Shown: positions 1-10,232, numbered from the stretch's first letter. The stretch: DNA of 64,000 nucleotides from Nocardioides kribbensis (GCF_015070375.1 NZ_JADCLL010000004.1:1-64000), one strand, 5' to 3'. The notes: generated by a model not told the origin, from the letters alone. Numbers and translations are program-made.

Positions 1-90
1 CGGGGGGCCGCCGGCGGGCGGGGGGCGCCCGGGGCGCGGGGGGGGGGGCGCCGGGGGGCCGGGGGCGCGGCCCGCGGCCCGACGTCGGTG
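1..90. other. G/C-homopolymer low-complexity tract at window edge
   Basis: This stretch is almost only G and C, with several runs of six or more G, and has no codon structure. It lies just 3' of the minus-strand binding-protein gene, where the next gene of a sugar ABC operon would be expected. It resembles the homopolymer block at 3200-3350, so it may be a low-quality contig end or gap fill and not biology. That is inference; the sequence alone cannot prove it. Confidence 0.4.
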
Positions 91-97
91 GCTCACC

Positions 98-1474
98 TCA
101 GGAGGCGGGCCAGGACTCCTCGATGTTGGTCAGCGCGTCAGCGGTGCTCTGACCGGTGATCCACGCCGTCATCTCCTTCCAGAAGGAGCCGGCGCCGACG
201 GCGCTGGGCATCTGGTCGGAGCCGTCGAAGCGGAAGACGGCGTCGGGGTCCTGGAACGTCTCGGCCGACAGGATGTCGATCGGGCTGCTCAGGTTGGAGA
301 TGTCGAGACCGGTGTTGGCGGTGACCCAGCCGCCGTCGGGCGTGGCCTTGGCCTTCTCGTTGGCCCACACGTCGGAGGACAGGTAGGTCTGGAAGGCCTG
401 GACCTCGGGACGGCTGTCGAAGGCCGCCACGAACTCACCGCCGCCGAGCACCGGGCGACCGAAGTCCTCGGTGACGGTGGGCAGGTAGAAGGCGAACACG
501 TCGCCGTCCTCGGAGACCTCGGTGCCGGGCTCCCACTGGGCGGCGTAGAAGCTGGCCTGGCGGTGCATGACGCACTCACCGTCGACGACGGGGTAGCCGG
601 CGTCCTGGAAGGCGGTGGTGGCGATGGACTTCACGTCGCCGAGGCCGCCGTTGACGAACTCCTCGTCCTTGAGGATGCTGCCGACGCGGTCGAGCGCGGC
701 GGCGACCTGCGGGTCGTCGAAGGGGATCTCGTGGTTGACCCACTGGTCGTAGACGTCGGGGCCGACCTCGCGGAGCATCGAGTCCTCGAGCCAGTCGGTG
801 GTGACCCACCCGGTGGCGTCACCGGACTCGATGCCGGCGCACCAGGGCTTCATGCCCTTGGAGACGGCGTCCTCGGTGATGGCCATCATGTCGTCCCAGG
901 TCTCGGGGATCTCCCAGCCGTTGTCGGCGAAGGTCTTCGGGGAGTACCACACGAAGGACTTCACGTTGGCGCCCAGCGGGGCGGCGTAGAAGGTGTCGTC
1001 GACGGTGCCGTAGGTCTTCCAGTCCTCGCCCCACCACTGGTCGACGTTCTCCGCGACCGTGTCGGGCGCCTCGACGACGGCGTCGTCGTCGCGCACGAGG
1101 CTGGCCAGCAGGCCCGGCTGCGGGATGTAGGCGATGTCGGGGGCGTTGCCGCCCTGCACGCGCACCTTGAGCTGGGTCTCGAACTCGCTGGAGCCCTCGT
1201 ACTCGACCTCGGCGCCCGTGCACTCGGTGAAGAGCTCGTAGGACTTCTTCTGGGCGGCGTCCTCGGGGGCGATGATCGAGGTGTAGACGCTGACGCTGGT
1301 GCCGGTGAGGTCACCGAACTGGGTCAGCTGCTCGCATTCGGCCTTGCCCTCGCCGGGCGAGGTGCCACCGGCGGACTGGACCTCGGTGGACTCCTCCTCG
1401 GCGCAGCCGGCCAGGACCAGGCCGGCGGCCAGGACGACCGCCACACTGGCGTGTCGGATGGTGCGTGAGCGCAT
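98..1474 (-). CDS. Sugar ABC transporter substrate-binding lipoprotein (alpha-glucoside type)
   Basis: A 458-residue extracytoplasmic solute-binding protein of the sugar family (AglE/MalE-like). It starts with a basic n-region and hydrophobic stretch ending in a lipobox (VLAGC, Cys24), so it should be a membrane-anchored lipoprotein that delivers a sugar to a permease pair. After an acidic linker comes a classic binding-protein body with the segments APDIAYIPQPGLL and IPETWDDMMAI. The sugar is inferred from family resemblance. Its permeases would lie to the left, outside the window. A LacI-type palindrome and a -35-like element lie about 60-90 bases upstream of the ATG, so sugar-responsive repression is likely. 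Confidence 0.85.
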   Translation of the reverse strand: MRSRTIRHASVAVVLAAGLVLAGCAEEESTEVQSAGGTSPGEGKAECEQLTQFGDLTGTSVSVYTSIIAPEDAAQKKSYELFTECTGAEVEYEGSSEFETQLKVRVQGGNAPDIAYIPQPGLLASLVRDDDAVVEAPDTVAENVDQWWGEDWKTYGTVDDTFYAAPLGANVKSFVWYSPKTFADNGWEIPETWDDMMAITEDAVSKGMKPWCAGIESGDATGWVTTDWLEDSMLREVGPDVYDQWVNHEIPFDDPQVAAALDRVGSILKDEEFVNGGLGDVKSIATTAFQDAGYPVVDGECVMHRQASFYAAQWEPGTEVSEDGDVFAFYLPTVTEDFGRPVLGGGEFVAAFDSRPEVQAFQTYLSSDVWANEKAKATPDGGWVTANTGLDISNLSSPIDILSAETFQDPDAVFRFDGSDQMPSAVGAGSFWKEMTAWITGQSTADALTNIEESWPAS

Positions 1475-1534
1475 GGGGTGCTCCCTCTCTGGGTCGTGAC
1501 CCAGACCACTGCCGAGCGTCCGGGGCAGGATGAA

Positions 1535-1563
1535 TGAAAGCGCTTACGCAATCGGAGGGTCAA
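1535..1563 (-). promoter_or_regulatory. LacI-family operator and promoter for the sugar-binding protein gene
   Basis: The palindrome AAGCGCTT (1538-1545), within TGAAAGCGCTTACG, matches the core of LacI/GalR operators. On the minus strand a TTGACC -35-like hexamer (1558-1563) lies just upstream, and the operator fills the space up to a weak -10 (TTCATT-like). A bound repressor would therefore block RNA polymerase. The regulator gene is not adjacent here. Confidence 0.55.
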
Positions 1564-1708
1564 GGCGGGGCGATAACGATCGTGTAACGCACGTCACGTG
1601 ACGCGCGCCACCGTGTCGTCACCCCCGTGGGTGAGTGGGACACGTACGCCGTAAGCCGACCGCCCGGTCGGGAACGGGCCCCCGCCGCGCGACCGGTACG
1701 GTCCCGGG

Positions 1709-2853
1709 GTGACGACGACGATGGTCGCGGGCCGCTACCGGCTCGGCGAGGTCCTGGGTCGCGGCGGCATGGCCGACGTGCACCGCGCGACCGACACGGT
1801 GCTGGCCCGCGAGGTGGCGGTCAAGCTGCTGCGCAGCACCGCCGACCAGGCCAGCGACCGCGCCCGCTTCACCGCCGAGGCCCGCACCCTGGCCGGGCTC
1901 TCCCACCGCGGCCTGGTGACCGTGCTCGACGCCGGGGTCGACGCGGAGCACCCCTTCCTCGTGATGGAGCTGGTCGAGGGCACCACGCTCGGCGCCCGCC
2001 TGGCCGACGGCCCGCTGCCCGCCGCGGAGGCGGCACGGATCGGCCAGCAGGTCGCCGACGCCCTCTCCTACGCCCACGGCCGCGGCGTCGTGCACCGCGA
2101 CGTGAAGCCCGGCAACGTCCTGCTCGCCCCCGACGGGCGGGTCAAGCTGGCCGACTTCGGCATCGCGCGACTCATCGGCGACACCGTGCGCCACACCCAG
2201 ACCGGCACCGCCGTGGGCACGGCGGCCTACCTCGCGCCGGAGCAGGTGCGCGGCGAGGAGCTCGACACCTCCGTCGACGTGTGGTCGCTGGGCCTGGTGC
2301 TGCTCGAGGCGCTCACCGGCGAGCGCGCCTACCCCGGCAGCCCCACCGAGTCGGCCATGGCCCGGCTGCACCGCCCGCCCCCGGTGCCCGCCGACCTCCC
2401 GCCGGGCTGGTCCGACCTGCTATGCGCCATGACCGCGGCCGACCCGGCCGCGCGGCCGAGCACCGCCCAGGTGGCCGCCCGGCTGGGCGCGCTGCGCCAA
2501 GGTCCGCCCGCCGGTCCGCCCGGCCCGCCGCCGTACGTCGAGCCCGCGCCCACCGCCGTGCTCACCGCGCCGGTGGCGTCGCCCGGGCCTCCCCCACCGC
2601 CGCTGCACCCGCCGACGGGTGCGGCGGGCCGACCCCGCCGGGGCCCGGGGGCACGCCTGGCCGCGCTGGAGCCGCACCAGAAGGGCCTGGCCGGGGCGCT
2701 CGGCGGCATCGTGCTGCTCCTCGTGGTCGCGGCCTTCGCCTCCACCGGGAGCGCTGGAGACCCCGCCGAGGTCGAGCCGGTGCCCGACGACGTGCCCGCC
2801 CGGCTGCAGAGCCCCCTGCAGGACCTCCACGACGCGGTCGGGGAGGCCGGCCG

Positions 2854-2857
<4 letters not shown>
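1709..2857 (+). CDS. PknB-type serine/threonine protein kinase, single-pass membrane
   Basis: A Hanks-type kinase of 382 residues. The Gly-rich loop (GRGGMADV, about residues 17-24), the ATP-anchoring Lys39 (VAVK), the catalytic loop HRDVKPGN (His129, Asp131), the DFG motif (Asp149) and the GTAAYLAPEQ activation/P+1 segment are all intact, so it should be active. A Pro-rich juxtamembrane linker (about 265-315) leads to one transmembrane helix (about 330-350) and a tail of about 35 residues with no PASTA repeats. The start may be GTG 1709 or ATG 1721. Its stop overlaps the next ATG by 4 bp, so the two genes are translationally coupled. Confidence 0.9.
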
Positions 2858-3576
<719 letters not shown>

Positions 3577-3580
<4 letters not shown>

Positions 3581-4551
3581 CCACTGCCCGCCTCGTGCCG
3601 GTGACCGTCGAGCTCGACGGTGACGAGCTCGACGCCGAGGACGCCTGGCACCTCGCGCGCCGCCACGGGCTCAAGGCCGTCGCGGTCGGTGCCTTCGTGC
3701 GGTTCCGCTACGGCGACGGGTTCACCAACAGCCGGGCCCTGGCCCTGCAGGCCTGCCTGGCCGTGGTGCCCTTCCTGCTCGCCCTCACCGGCCTGGCCGC
3801 CGACGTCGACCAGGCCCGCGTGGCCGCCGTCATGGCCGCCACCATCGACGGCGTCTCGCCGGGCAGCGGCTCGGGCGACGCCCTGGCCGGGGCGGTCTCC
3901 GGCTCCGACACCAGCGAGGAGGCCGGCGAGGTCGCGCTCGTCCTCGGGCTGCTGCTGTCACTGGTGTCGATGACCACGGCCATGGCGCAGGTCGAGCGCG
4001 GCGCCAACCGCATCTACGGCATCCGTCGCGACCGGCCCGCGCGGGCCAAGTACGGCCGGGCCGCCGTGCTCACCGCGGTGCTCGCCGCACCCGCGGCCCT
4101 GGCCTTCCTGCTGCTCGTGGCCGGCGGCGCCTTCGCCGACGCCGTCACCGAGGCCTACGGCTGGTCGGAGGCCTCACGGACCACGTGGAACGTGCTGCGC
4201 TGGCCGGTGGGGGTCGCGCTCGGCGTCCTCACGATCGCCGTGCTGCTCGACCACGCGCCACGACGCCGGCAGCCCGCGCTGAGCTGGCTGGCCCTCGGCG
4301 GCGTGGTCGCGGTGGCGCTCAGCATGCTGGCCACCGTGGGCCTGGCGGCGTACGTCGGGCTCAGCGACTCCTTCGGCAGCACCTACGGCCCCCTCGCGGG
4401 CATCGTGGCGCTGCTGCTGTGGTCGCTGATGAGCTCGGTGTCGTTCTTCTACGGCGTCGCGGTGTGCGCCCAGCTCGAGGCGCTGCGCGCCGGTCGCGAC
4501 GACCCGGCCTACGACGACCCCGGCCGGCCCCACGGCCACGTGGTCGACTGA
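3577..4551 (+). CDS. YihY/BrkB-family inner-membrane protein
   Basis: A 324-residue integral membrane protein of the YihY (formerly 'RNase BN') family. An N-terminal soluble segment precedes the typical region where aromatic/Gly residues flank helix 1 (RFRYGDGFTNSRALALQ). About six transmembrane helices follow, with the family-like motif ANRIYGIRRDRP after helix 3. Function in bacteria is unknown. The GTG start at 3577 overlaps the stop of the preceding acidic lipoprotein gene, so kinase, lipoprotein and YihY form one transcription unit. A second, divergent YihY family member is encoded at 55800-56855. Confidence 0.8.
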
Positions 4552-4631
4552 GGCGACACCCCGGGCGGCCCACCCGCCGCCCACCCACCGGGGCGGTGGG
4601 GCCCGGCGCGTGCCCGACGTACGGTGGGGGC

Positions 4632-5012
4632 ATGGCCACCATCGAGCTGACCGGGGACAACTTCACCACCCACGTGCAGGGCGACGACATCCTGCTCGTC
4701 GACTTCTGGGCCAGCTGGTGCGGCCCGTGCAAGCAGTTCGCGCCGACCTACGAGGCGGCCTCCGAGGCCAACCCCGACATCACGTTCGGCTCGATCAACA
4801 CCGAGGAGCAGCAGGAGCTGGCCGCCGCGGCCGGGATCCAGTCGATCCCCACCCTGATGGCCTTCCGCGAGGGCATCCTCGTCTTCGCCCAGCCCGGGGC
4901 GCTCCCCGCACCGGCGCTGGACCAGGTCATCGGCGCGGTGCGCGCCCTCGACATGGACGACGTGCGCAAGCAGGTCGCCGAGCAGCAGCAGCCCGGCGCC
5001 GGGCAGGGCTGA
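4632..5012 (+). CDS. trxA: Thioredoxin
   Basis: A 126-residue cytoplasmic thioredoxin with the active site WCGPC (Cys30, Cys33), the buried Asp of LLVDFWASW and the cis-Pro loop (SIPTLMAF). It is slightly longer than typical (about 105-110) because of a polar Gln-rich tail (EQQQPGAGQG). The ATG start is supported by a purine-rich GGTGGGGGC stretch just upstream. It reduces protein disulfides and could serve the MsrA encoded further on, although the two are not linked in an operon. Confidence 0.93.
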   Translation: MATIELTGDNFTTHVQGDDILLVDFWASWCGPCKQFAPTYEAASEANPDITFGSINTEEQQELAAAAGIQSIPTLMAFREGILVFAQPGALPAPALDQVIGAVRALDMDDVRKQVAEQQQPGAGQG

Positions 5013-5054
5013 GACGGGAGTCCACCGCGACCCGCAGCCGCGGCAGGTCGGGCC

Positions 5055-5393
5055 TCAGGCCCGGGGCGTCGGCGGCGCGTCGCCGTGCTCGCCCGAGGAG
5101 TCGCCGCCCCGCTCCCTGGCCGAGTCGACCGCCGGGTCCGCTCCCGGGTCACCGGGAGTCCCGACGGTCTCGGGGGCGTCGCCGTAGACGCCGGTCTTGC
5201 GCGCGGTCTCGACGTTGCGCAGCCGCTTGACGAGGCTGAAGAACAGGAAGATCACGAAGCCGACGAGGAGCAGGAACAGCCCCAGGGCCGGCCACCCGGC
5301 CTTGACGTCCTCGGGCTCGGGCGTCGGGTCGGCGACCCGCAGGACGAGCGCGGTGAGCTGGAGGCTGAGCTGCGATCCGAGCGTGGTCACCAT
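5055..5393 (-). CDS. Small single-pass membrane protein next to mca
   Basis: A 112-residue protein of unknown function. A short N-terminal extracytoplasmic segment with the DPTPEPEDVKAGWPA motif is followed by one strong transmembrane helix (about 34-54, rich in Leu/Phe/Val), a basic stop-transfer (VKRLRNVETARKTGVYGD) and a disordered acidic/Pro tail. Small proteins of this shape commonly sit beside mca in actinobacteria. It lies 12 bp downstream of mca on the same strand and is probably cotranscribed. A role at the membrane in mycothiol conjugate handling would be guesswork. Confidence 0.7.
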   Translation of the reverse strand: MVTTLGSQLSLQLTALVLRVADPTPEPEDVKAGWPALGLFLLLVGFVIFLFFSLVKRLRNVETARKTGVYGDAPETVGTPGDPGADPAVDSARERGGDSSGEHGDAPPTPRA

Positions 5394-5405
5394 GACGCCA
5401 TCCTC

Positions 5406-6311
5406 TCAGGAGCCGTCGTAGGAGGCGTCGACGCCCGCGAAGAGGTCGTCCTCCGGCGTGGCCGAGGACACGTGGGCGGTGACGAGCTCGAAGTCCTCGG
5501 TGGGCCACACGTCGACCTGCACCTCGCGCGGGATGGCGAACCAGTGCCCGTCGGGGTCGATCTGGGTGGCGTGGGCCAGCAGCGCCTGGTCGCGCACGCC
5601 GAAGAAGTCGCCGCAGGGCACCTTGGTGGTGACCCGGGCGTCCCACTCCGGCTCCGGCTTCCACTCCTTGAGCCGCTCGCCCCACGGCGACTCCAGACCG
5701 TGGGCCACGGTGGCGTCGTGCAGGCGCTGCATGCGCTCGCGGTTGAAGGAGTGGTGGTAGTAGAGCTTGGCGACCTGCCAGGCGGCGCCGGCCTCGGGGA
5801 AGCGCTCGGGATCGGCGGCGGCCTCGAAGGCGGCCACCGACACCTCGTGGCAGCGCACGTGGTCGGGGTGGGGGTAGCCGCCGCGCTCGTCGTAGGTGGT
5901 GAGCACGTGCGGGCGGACCGAGCGGATCAGCCGCACCAGACGCTCGGTGGCCTCCTCCAGCGGGGCCAGGCCGAAGCACCCCTCGGGCAGCGGGGGCTTC
6001 GGGTCGCCCTCGGGCCAGCCGGAGTCGACGAAGCCGAGCCAGTGCTGGGTGATCCCGAGGATGTCGCGCGCCCGCTCCATCTCCTGGCGTCGCACCTCGG
6101 AGATGTTCTGGAGGATGTCGGGGCGGTCCATCTTGGGGTTGAGGATCGAGCCGCGCTCGCCGCCGGTGCAGGTGACCACGTGCACCTCGGCGCCCTCGGC
6201 GACGTAGCGCGCGGTCGAGGCCGCGCCCTTGCTCGACTCGTCGTCGGGGTGGGCGTGGACGTGCATGAGCCGGAGGCCCGCGCGGGGTCCGGTGGCGTGC
6301 GACTGCGACAT
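5406..6311 (-). CDS. mca: Mycothiol S-conjugate amidase
   Basis: A 301-residue zinc amidase of the LmbE/PIG-L family. It cleaves mycothiol S-conjugates to glucosaminyl-inositol and a mercapturic acid that is exported, which is the detoxification step of actinobacterial thiol metabolism. The zinc-binding motif HAHPDDES lies near residue 20, and the following SKG carries the Lys that distinguishes Mca from the deacetylase MshB. A second metal/catalytic motif is GYPHPDH. Length and motifs fit a full enzyme. It shares a divergent promoter region of about 80 bp with the DUF4307 gene, an arrangement common in actinobacteria. Confidence 0.93.
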   Translation of the reverse strand: MSQSHATGPRAGLRLMHVHAHPDDESSKGAASTARYVAEGAEVHVVTCTGGERGSILNPKMDRPDILQNISEVRRQEMERARDILGITQHWLGFVDSGWPEGDPKPPLPEGCFGLAPLEEATERLVRLIRSVRPHVLTTYDERGGYPHPDHVRCHEVSVAAFEAAADPERFPEAGAAWQVAKLYYHHSFNRERMQRLHDATVAHGLESPWGERLKEWKPEPEWDARVTTKVPCGDFFGVRDQALLAHATQIDPDGHWFAIPREVQVDVWPTEDFELVTAHVSSATPEDDLFAGVDASYDGS

Positions 6312-6393
6312 GGGCCCGAGTCTAGGTGGGCCGCTCCCCCGTCGCGCCGGGGCACCGGCGCAGCGCCCTGGACCCGCGTGTCACCCTGGTGGG

Positions 6394-6795
6394 GTGAGCT
6401 CCACCGACCTGATGGCCCAGCGGTACGGCGCGCCTGCGCCCTGGCGGCGGCGTGCGCTCCTCGCGCTGGTCGCGGTGGTGGTGCTGGTCTTCGGCGGCTG
6501 GCTGACGTGGACCACCGTGGCCCACGCCGACCCGCCGGTGACCTCCGAGCTGGTCACCTTCGACACCGTCGACCAGCACACCGTCGACGCCACCGTGCAG
6601 GTCGACCTGCGCGACGCCGACGTCGAGGCCGACTGCCTGCTGCGCGCCTTCGCCGAGGACCACTCCACGGTGGGCGAGCTCGCCTTCACCCCCGAGTCCT
6701 CGGGCCGCCTCGACCTCACGATCCGCACCGAGCGGATGGCCACCTCGGTGGAGAAGATCGGCTGCACCGCCGAGGGCCAGCCCCGCCCCCGCTGA
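6394..6795 (+). CDS. DUF4307-family membrane-anchored protein
   Basis: A 133-residue protein with a short cytoplasmic N-terminus, one transmembrane helix (about 22-42) and an extracytoplasmic beta-rich domain with two Cys (ADC and KIGC) that may form a disulfide. The pattern, and the position divergent from mca, match the actinobacterial DUF4307 family. No enzymatic function is known. GTG 6394 is chosen as start because translation further upstream runs into the mca promoter region. Confidence 0.75.
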   Translation: MSSTDLMAQRYGAPAPWRRRALLALVAVVVLVFGGWLTWTTVAHADPPVTSELVTFDTVDQHTVDATVQVDLRDADVEADCLLRAFAEDHSTVGELAFTPESSGRLDLTIRTERMATSVEKIGCTAEGQPRPR

Positions 6796-6997
6796 CCCAC
6801 CCCCTCGGGAGCGGATCCGCCCACGCCGTCGCCGGTATGGGTAAACTGCTCCTTCTGACCGTCCGCAGGGCCGTCCGGCAAGGGGCCCAGCACAGACGAT
6901 CCGGGGTCCTTCGCCGACCGACCGGGGACGGCCTGACCGATCCACCATCGACGAGCACGCGGCACGGCCGCAGCCGCTCACCCGCAGGAGTACACCC

Positions 6998-7507
6998 ATG
7001 ACGCAGTCGACCGAGCAGGGCACGATCTGGCTCACGCAGCAGGGCTTCGACAAGCTGCAGGCCGAGCTCGACGAGCTCAAGGGCCCCGTGCGCCAGGAGA
7101 TCATCGACAAGATCAGCGCCGCGCGCGACGAGGGCGACCTCAAGGAGAACAGCGGCTACCACGCCGCCCGCGAGGAGCAGGGCCGCATCGAGGGCCGCAT
7201 CCGCCAGCTCGAGGACATGCTGCGCCGCGCCGAGGTGGGCGAGACCCCCGAGGACGACGGCACCGTCTCCCCCGGCATGAAGGTGACCTACAAGTTCGTC
7301 GGCGACGACGACGACGAGGCCGAGACCTTCCTGCTCGGCGCGCGCGAGATGGAGGACGAGGACAGCGACCTCAAGGTCTACTCCCCGCAGTCGCCCCTCG
7401 GCTCCGCGATCATCGGCGCCTCGAAGGGCGACACGGTCTCCTACGTCGCGCCCAACGGCAAGGAGCTGCAGGTCGTCATCGTCGACGCGGTGCCCTACAC
7501 CGGCTGA
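6998..7507 (+). CDS. greA: Transcription elongation factor GreA
   Basis: A 169-residue GreA. The N-terminal antiparallel coiled coil contains the GreA signature with acidic tip residues (ISAARDEGDLKENSGYHAAREEQ), which reach the RNA polymerase active site through the secondary channel and stimulate cleavage of backtracked RNA. The C-terminal FKBP-like domain has the QSPLGSAIIG segment. The 200-bp upstream gap (6796-6997) must hold its promoter, but I could not pick out a confident -10/-35 pair. An AGGAG Shine-Dalgarno precedes the ATG. Confidence 0.95.
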   Translation: MTQSTEQGTIWLTQQGFDKLQAELDELKGPVRQEIIDKISAARDEGDLKENSGYHAAREEQGRIEGRIRQLEDMLRRAEVGETPEDDGTVSPGMKVTYKFVGDDDDEAETFLLGAREMEDEDSDLKVYSPQSPLGSAIIGASKGDTVSYVAPNGKELQVVIVDAVPYTG

Positions 7508-7563
7508 TCATCGCCGGGGCGCCCCCGGGCCCAGCACCGCCAGCGCGGCTGCCGCGTCGAGCC

Positions 7564-8874
7564 TCACTCGACGACGCGGTAGCCGCGTTCGCGCATCCGG
7601 GCCAGCACCAGCGCGGAGTGCTCCGCACCCCGGGTCTCCAGCTGCAGCTGCACGGTGACCTCGTCCATCCCCAGCGACGGCGAGATCCGCTCGTGGGCGA
7701 CCTCGAGCACGTTCGAGCCGGTGGCGCCGACCTCGGTCAGCAGCTGGGCCAGGCCGCCCGGGGCGTCGGGGATGGTCACCTGGAGGTTGAGGTAGCGCCC
7801 GGCCGCGGCCATGCCGTGGCGGATCACCTTGCCCAGCAGCAGCGGGTCGACGTTGCCCCCGGAGAGCACCGCGACCGCGGGGGTCTCGAAGCGCTCGGGG
7901 TGGTCGAGGATCGCCGCCACGGCCGCGGCCCCGGCGGGCTCGACGACCATCTTGGCCCGCTCCACCAGCGCCAGGAGGGCCCGGGCGAGCAGGTCCTCGC
8001 TCACCGTGACGACCTCGTCGACATGGTCGCGCACGGCCGCGAAGGTGATGTCGCCGGGGCGGCCCACGGCGATGCCGTCGGCCATGGTGCGCATGTGCTC
8101 CAGCGGCGTGGGCCGGCCCTGCTCGAGGGAGCCGGGGTAGGCCGCGGCGTCCTTGGCCTGCACCCCCACGACCCGTACGTCGGGCCGTGCGGCCTTGACC
8201 GCGAGCGCGATGCCCGCGAGGAGCCCGCCGCCCCCGGTGGGCACGACCACGGTGCGCACGTCGGGCATCTGCTCGAGGAGCTCCAGGCCCACGGTGCCCT
8301 GGCCCGCGACGACGTCGACGTGGTCGAAGGGGTGGATCATCACCGCCCCGGTGCGCTCGGCGAAGGCGCGCGCCGCCTCGAGGGCGTCCTCGAGGTAGCG
8401 CCCGGAGAAGACGACGTCGGCGCCGTAGCCGCGGGTGGCCCGCTCCTTGGGGATCGGGGCGCCCTCGGGCATGAAGACGGTGGCGGCGATGCCCAGCTGC
8501 TGCGCGGCCAGCGCGACGCCCTGGGCGTGGTTGCCGGCCGAGGCCGCGACCACGCCGCGGGCGCGCTCCTCGGCGCTGAGCCGGCTGATCCGCACGAAGG
8601 CGCCACGGGCCTTGAAGGAGCCCGTGCGCTGGAGGTTCTCGCACTTGAGCCCGACCCGGCCGCCGGCGATGGCCGAGAGCCACCGCGACTCCTCCATGGG
8701 CGTGACGATGGCCGTGCCCTCGAGCACCTCACGGGCGGCCTCGACGTCGGCCAGGGTCACCTCCGGCACCGGTGGCACCGGCCCCAGCGGCACCCCGGGC
8801 CCCGCCGGCTCGGCGGTGGACTCGACGGTGGTCTCGCTGGTGGTCTCGCTGGTGGACCCGACGGGGTCGGTCAT
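7564..8874 (-). CDS. ilvA: Threonine ammonia-lyase with C-terminal ACT domain
   Basis: A 436-residue PLP enzyme deaminating L-threonine to 2-oxobutanoate, the first committed step to isoleucine. An N-terminal Ser/Thr-rich extension of about 35 residues (TSETTSETTVEST) is not part of the fold. The PLP-Lys motif GSFKARGAF, the Asn-containing SAGNHAQG loop and the phosphate-binding GGGGLLAG loop are present. A single C-terminal ACT-like domain (last about 80 residues) makes it closer to the short TdcB/IlvA-ACT form than to the two-ACT E. coli IlvA. Its ATG overlaps the stop of the upstream AI-2E-family gene by 4 bp. Confidence 0.9.
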   Translation of the reverse strand: MTDPVGSTSETTSETTVESTAEPAGPGVPLGPVPPVPEVTLADVEAAREVLEGTAIVTPMEESRWLSAIAGGRVGLKCENLQRTGSFKARGAFVRISRLSAEERARGVVAASAGNHAQGVALAAQQLGIAATVFMPEGAPIPKERATRGYGADVVFSGRYLEDALEAARAFAERTGAVMIHPFDHVDVVAGQGTVGLELLEQMPDVRTVVVPTGGGGLLAGIALAVKAARPDVRVVGVQAKDAAAYPGSLEQGRPTPLEHMRTMADGIAVGRPGDITFAAVRDHVDEVVTVSEDLLARALLALVERAKMVVEPAGAAAVAAILDHPERFETPAVAVLSGGNVDPLLLGKVIRHGMAAAGRYLNLQVTIPDAPGGLAQLLTEVGATGSNVLEVAHERISPSLGMDEVTVQLQLETRGAEHSALVLARMRERGYRVVE

Positions 8875-10232
8875 GCGTCCTCCTGGGTCGCGACGGGCTG
8901 CTCGCCCGTCACCTCGTAGTCGTCCTCGAGCGCCTCCACCGGGTCGTCGCCGACCACCGTGCTCGCCGCGAGGTGCTGGACCACCGCGTTGACGGCGGCG
9001 GCCAGCGGCACCGCCACCAGCGCCCCGGCGATCCCGGCGACGAGCACGCCCGCGGCGATCGCGACGATGACGCCGAGCGGGTGCACCGAGACCCAGCGTC
9101 CCATCAGGAAGGGCTGCAGCACGTGTCCCTCGACCTGCTGCACGAGGATGATCACGCCGAGCATGAGCAGCGCGGTGACGGGCCCCTGGTCGACCAGGGC
9201 CACGAGCACGGCGACGCTGCCGGCGATGGTGGCGCCGATCATCGGCACGAAGGCGCCGAGGAAGACCAGCACGCCGATGGCCAGCACGAAGGGCACCTGG
9301 AGCACGGCGGCGCCCAGCGCGATGCCGAGCGCGTCGACCGCGGCCACGATGACCGTGGCCCGCACGAACTGGGTGAGCGAGATCCAGGCCACCCGGCCGG
9401 AGCCGTCGACGTGGGCGCGGGCGGCGCGCGGGGTCAGCCGCACGATCCAGGCCCAGATGCGCTCCCCGTCGGCGAGGAAGAAGTAGAAGGAGAAGAGCAC
9501 GATGAAGAAGCCGGCGAAGACGTGTCCCACCGCCGTGCCGACCTCGGTGATCCGGGCGGTGAGCTCACCGCCGTCGCTCTGGGCCCGGATGGCCTGCTGG
9601 GCCTGGTCGAGGTAGTCGTTGATCTGGGTGTCGCTGGCGTTGAGCGGACCCTCCTTGAGCCAGGTCCGGATCTCGCCGAGCCCGGCAACCGTCTGCTCGG
9701 CCAGGTCGGTCGCGCCGTTGGCGACCTGCTGGGTGGCGAAGGTCAGCAGCGAGCCCACGAGGGCCAGCGTGCCGAGCACCACCAGCAGCGCCGCCAGCCC
9801 GCGGGGCAGTCCGACCCGCTGGAGCAGGTCGACGACCGGCACGACCAGGGCGCTGATGAGCAGCGCGACGGCGAGCGGCAGCACGACCACCGCGAAGTAG
9901 CCCAGCGTCCAGGCGACCACGGCGCCGGCGGCGACGATCACCAGGAAGCGCCACGACCAGGCAGCGGCGAGGTCGACGCCCCACGGCACCTGGGCGCGGG
10001 TGAAGTTGGACCGGCCCGGCGTGATCGGGGCCGGCGTCAGCCGCCGCTCCCGCTCGTCGCGCAGCGCCGCCCACTGCTGGGCCAGCCGCGCCGCCAGCCC
10101 CTCGTCGCGCTCGGCGTCGGCGCGGGCCCGGCGCAACGCGCGGCGCCGGCGCACCTCCGCGCTCTCCGCACCCCCGAGGTCGCCCTCGGCGCCGTCCGGG
10201 GCCTCGGCCGGTCGTGCGTCGTCGTCCACCAC
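8871..10232 (-). CDS. AI-2E family (TqsA/PerM) transporter
   Basis: A 453-residue membrane protein of the AI-2E exporter/PerM superfamily. A basic soluble N-terminus of about 95 residues precedes paired helices, a long amphipathic extracytoplasmic/cytoplasmic segment, and the typical cluster of late helices with the GALVAVPLAAAVNAVVQHL end. The substrate is unknown; in actinobacteria these are rarely autoinducer exporters. Translationally coupled to ilvA, so an amino-acid-related role is possible but unproved. Confidence 0.85.
   Translation of the reverse strand: MVDDDARPAEAPDGAEGDLGGAESAEVRRRRALRRARADAERDEGLAARLAQQWAALRDERERRLTPAPITPGRSNFTRAQVPWGVDLAAAWSWRFLVIVAAGAVVAWTLGYFAVVVLPLAVALLISALVVPVVDLLQRVGLPRGLAALLVVLGTLALVGSLLTFATQQVANGATDLAEQTVAGLGEIRTWLKEGPLNASDTQINDYLDQAQQAIRAQSDGGELTARITEVGTAVGHVFAGFFIVLFSFYFFLADGERIWAWIVRLTPRAARAHVDGSGRVAWISLTQFVRATVIVAAVDALGIALGAAVLQVPFVLAIGVLVFLGAFVPMIGATIAGSVAVLVALVDQGPVTALLMLGVIILVQQVEGHVLQPFLMGRWVSVHPLGVIVAIAAGVLVAGIAGALVAVPLAAAVNAVVQHLAASTVVGDDPVEALEDDYEVTGEQPVATQEDA

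Noticed and set aside
5085..7001. A 638-residue plus-strand open frame
   Set aside because: It is antisense to mca and its small neighbour, both with clear motifs, and then runs into the DUF4307 and greA upstream region out of frame.
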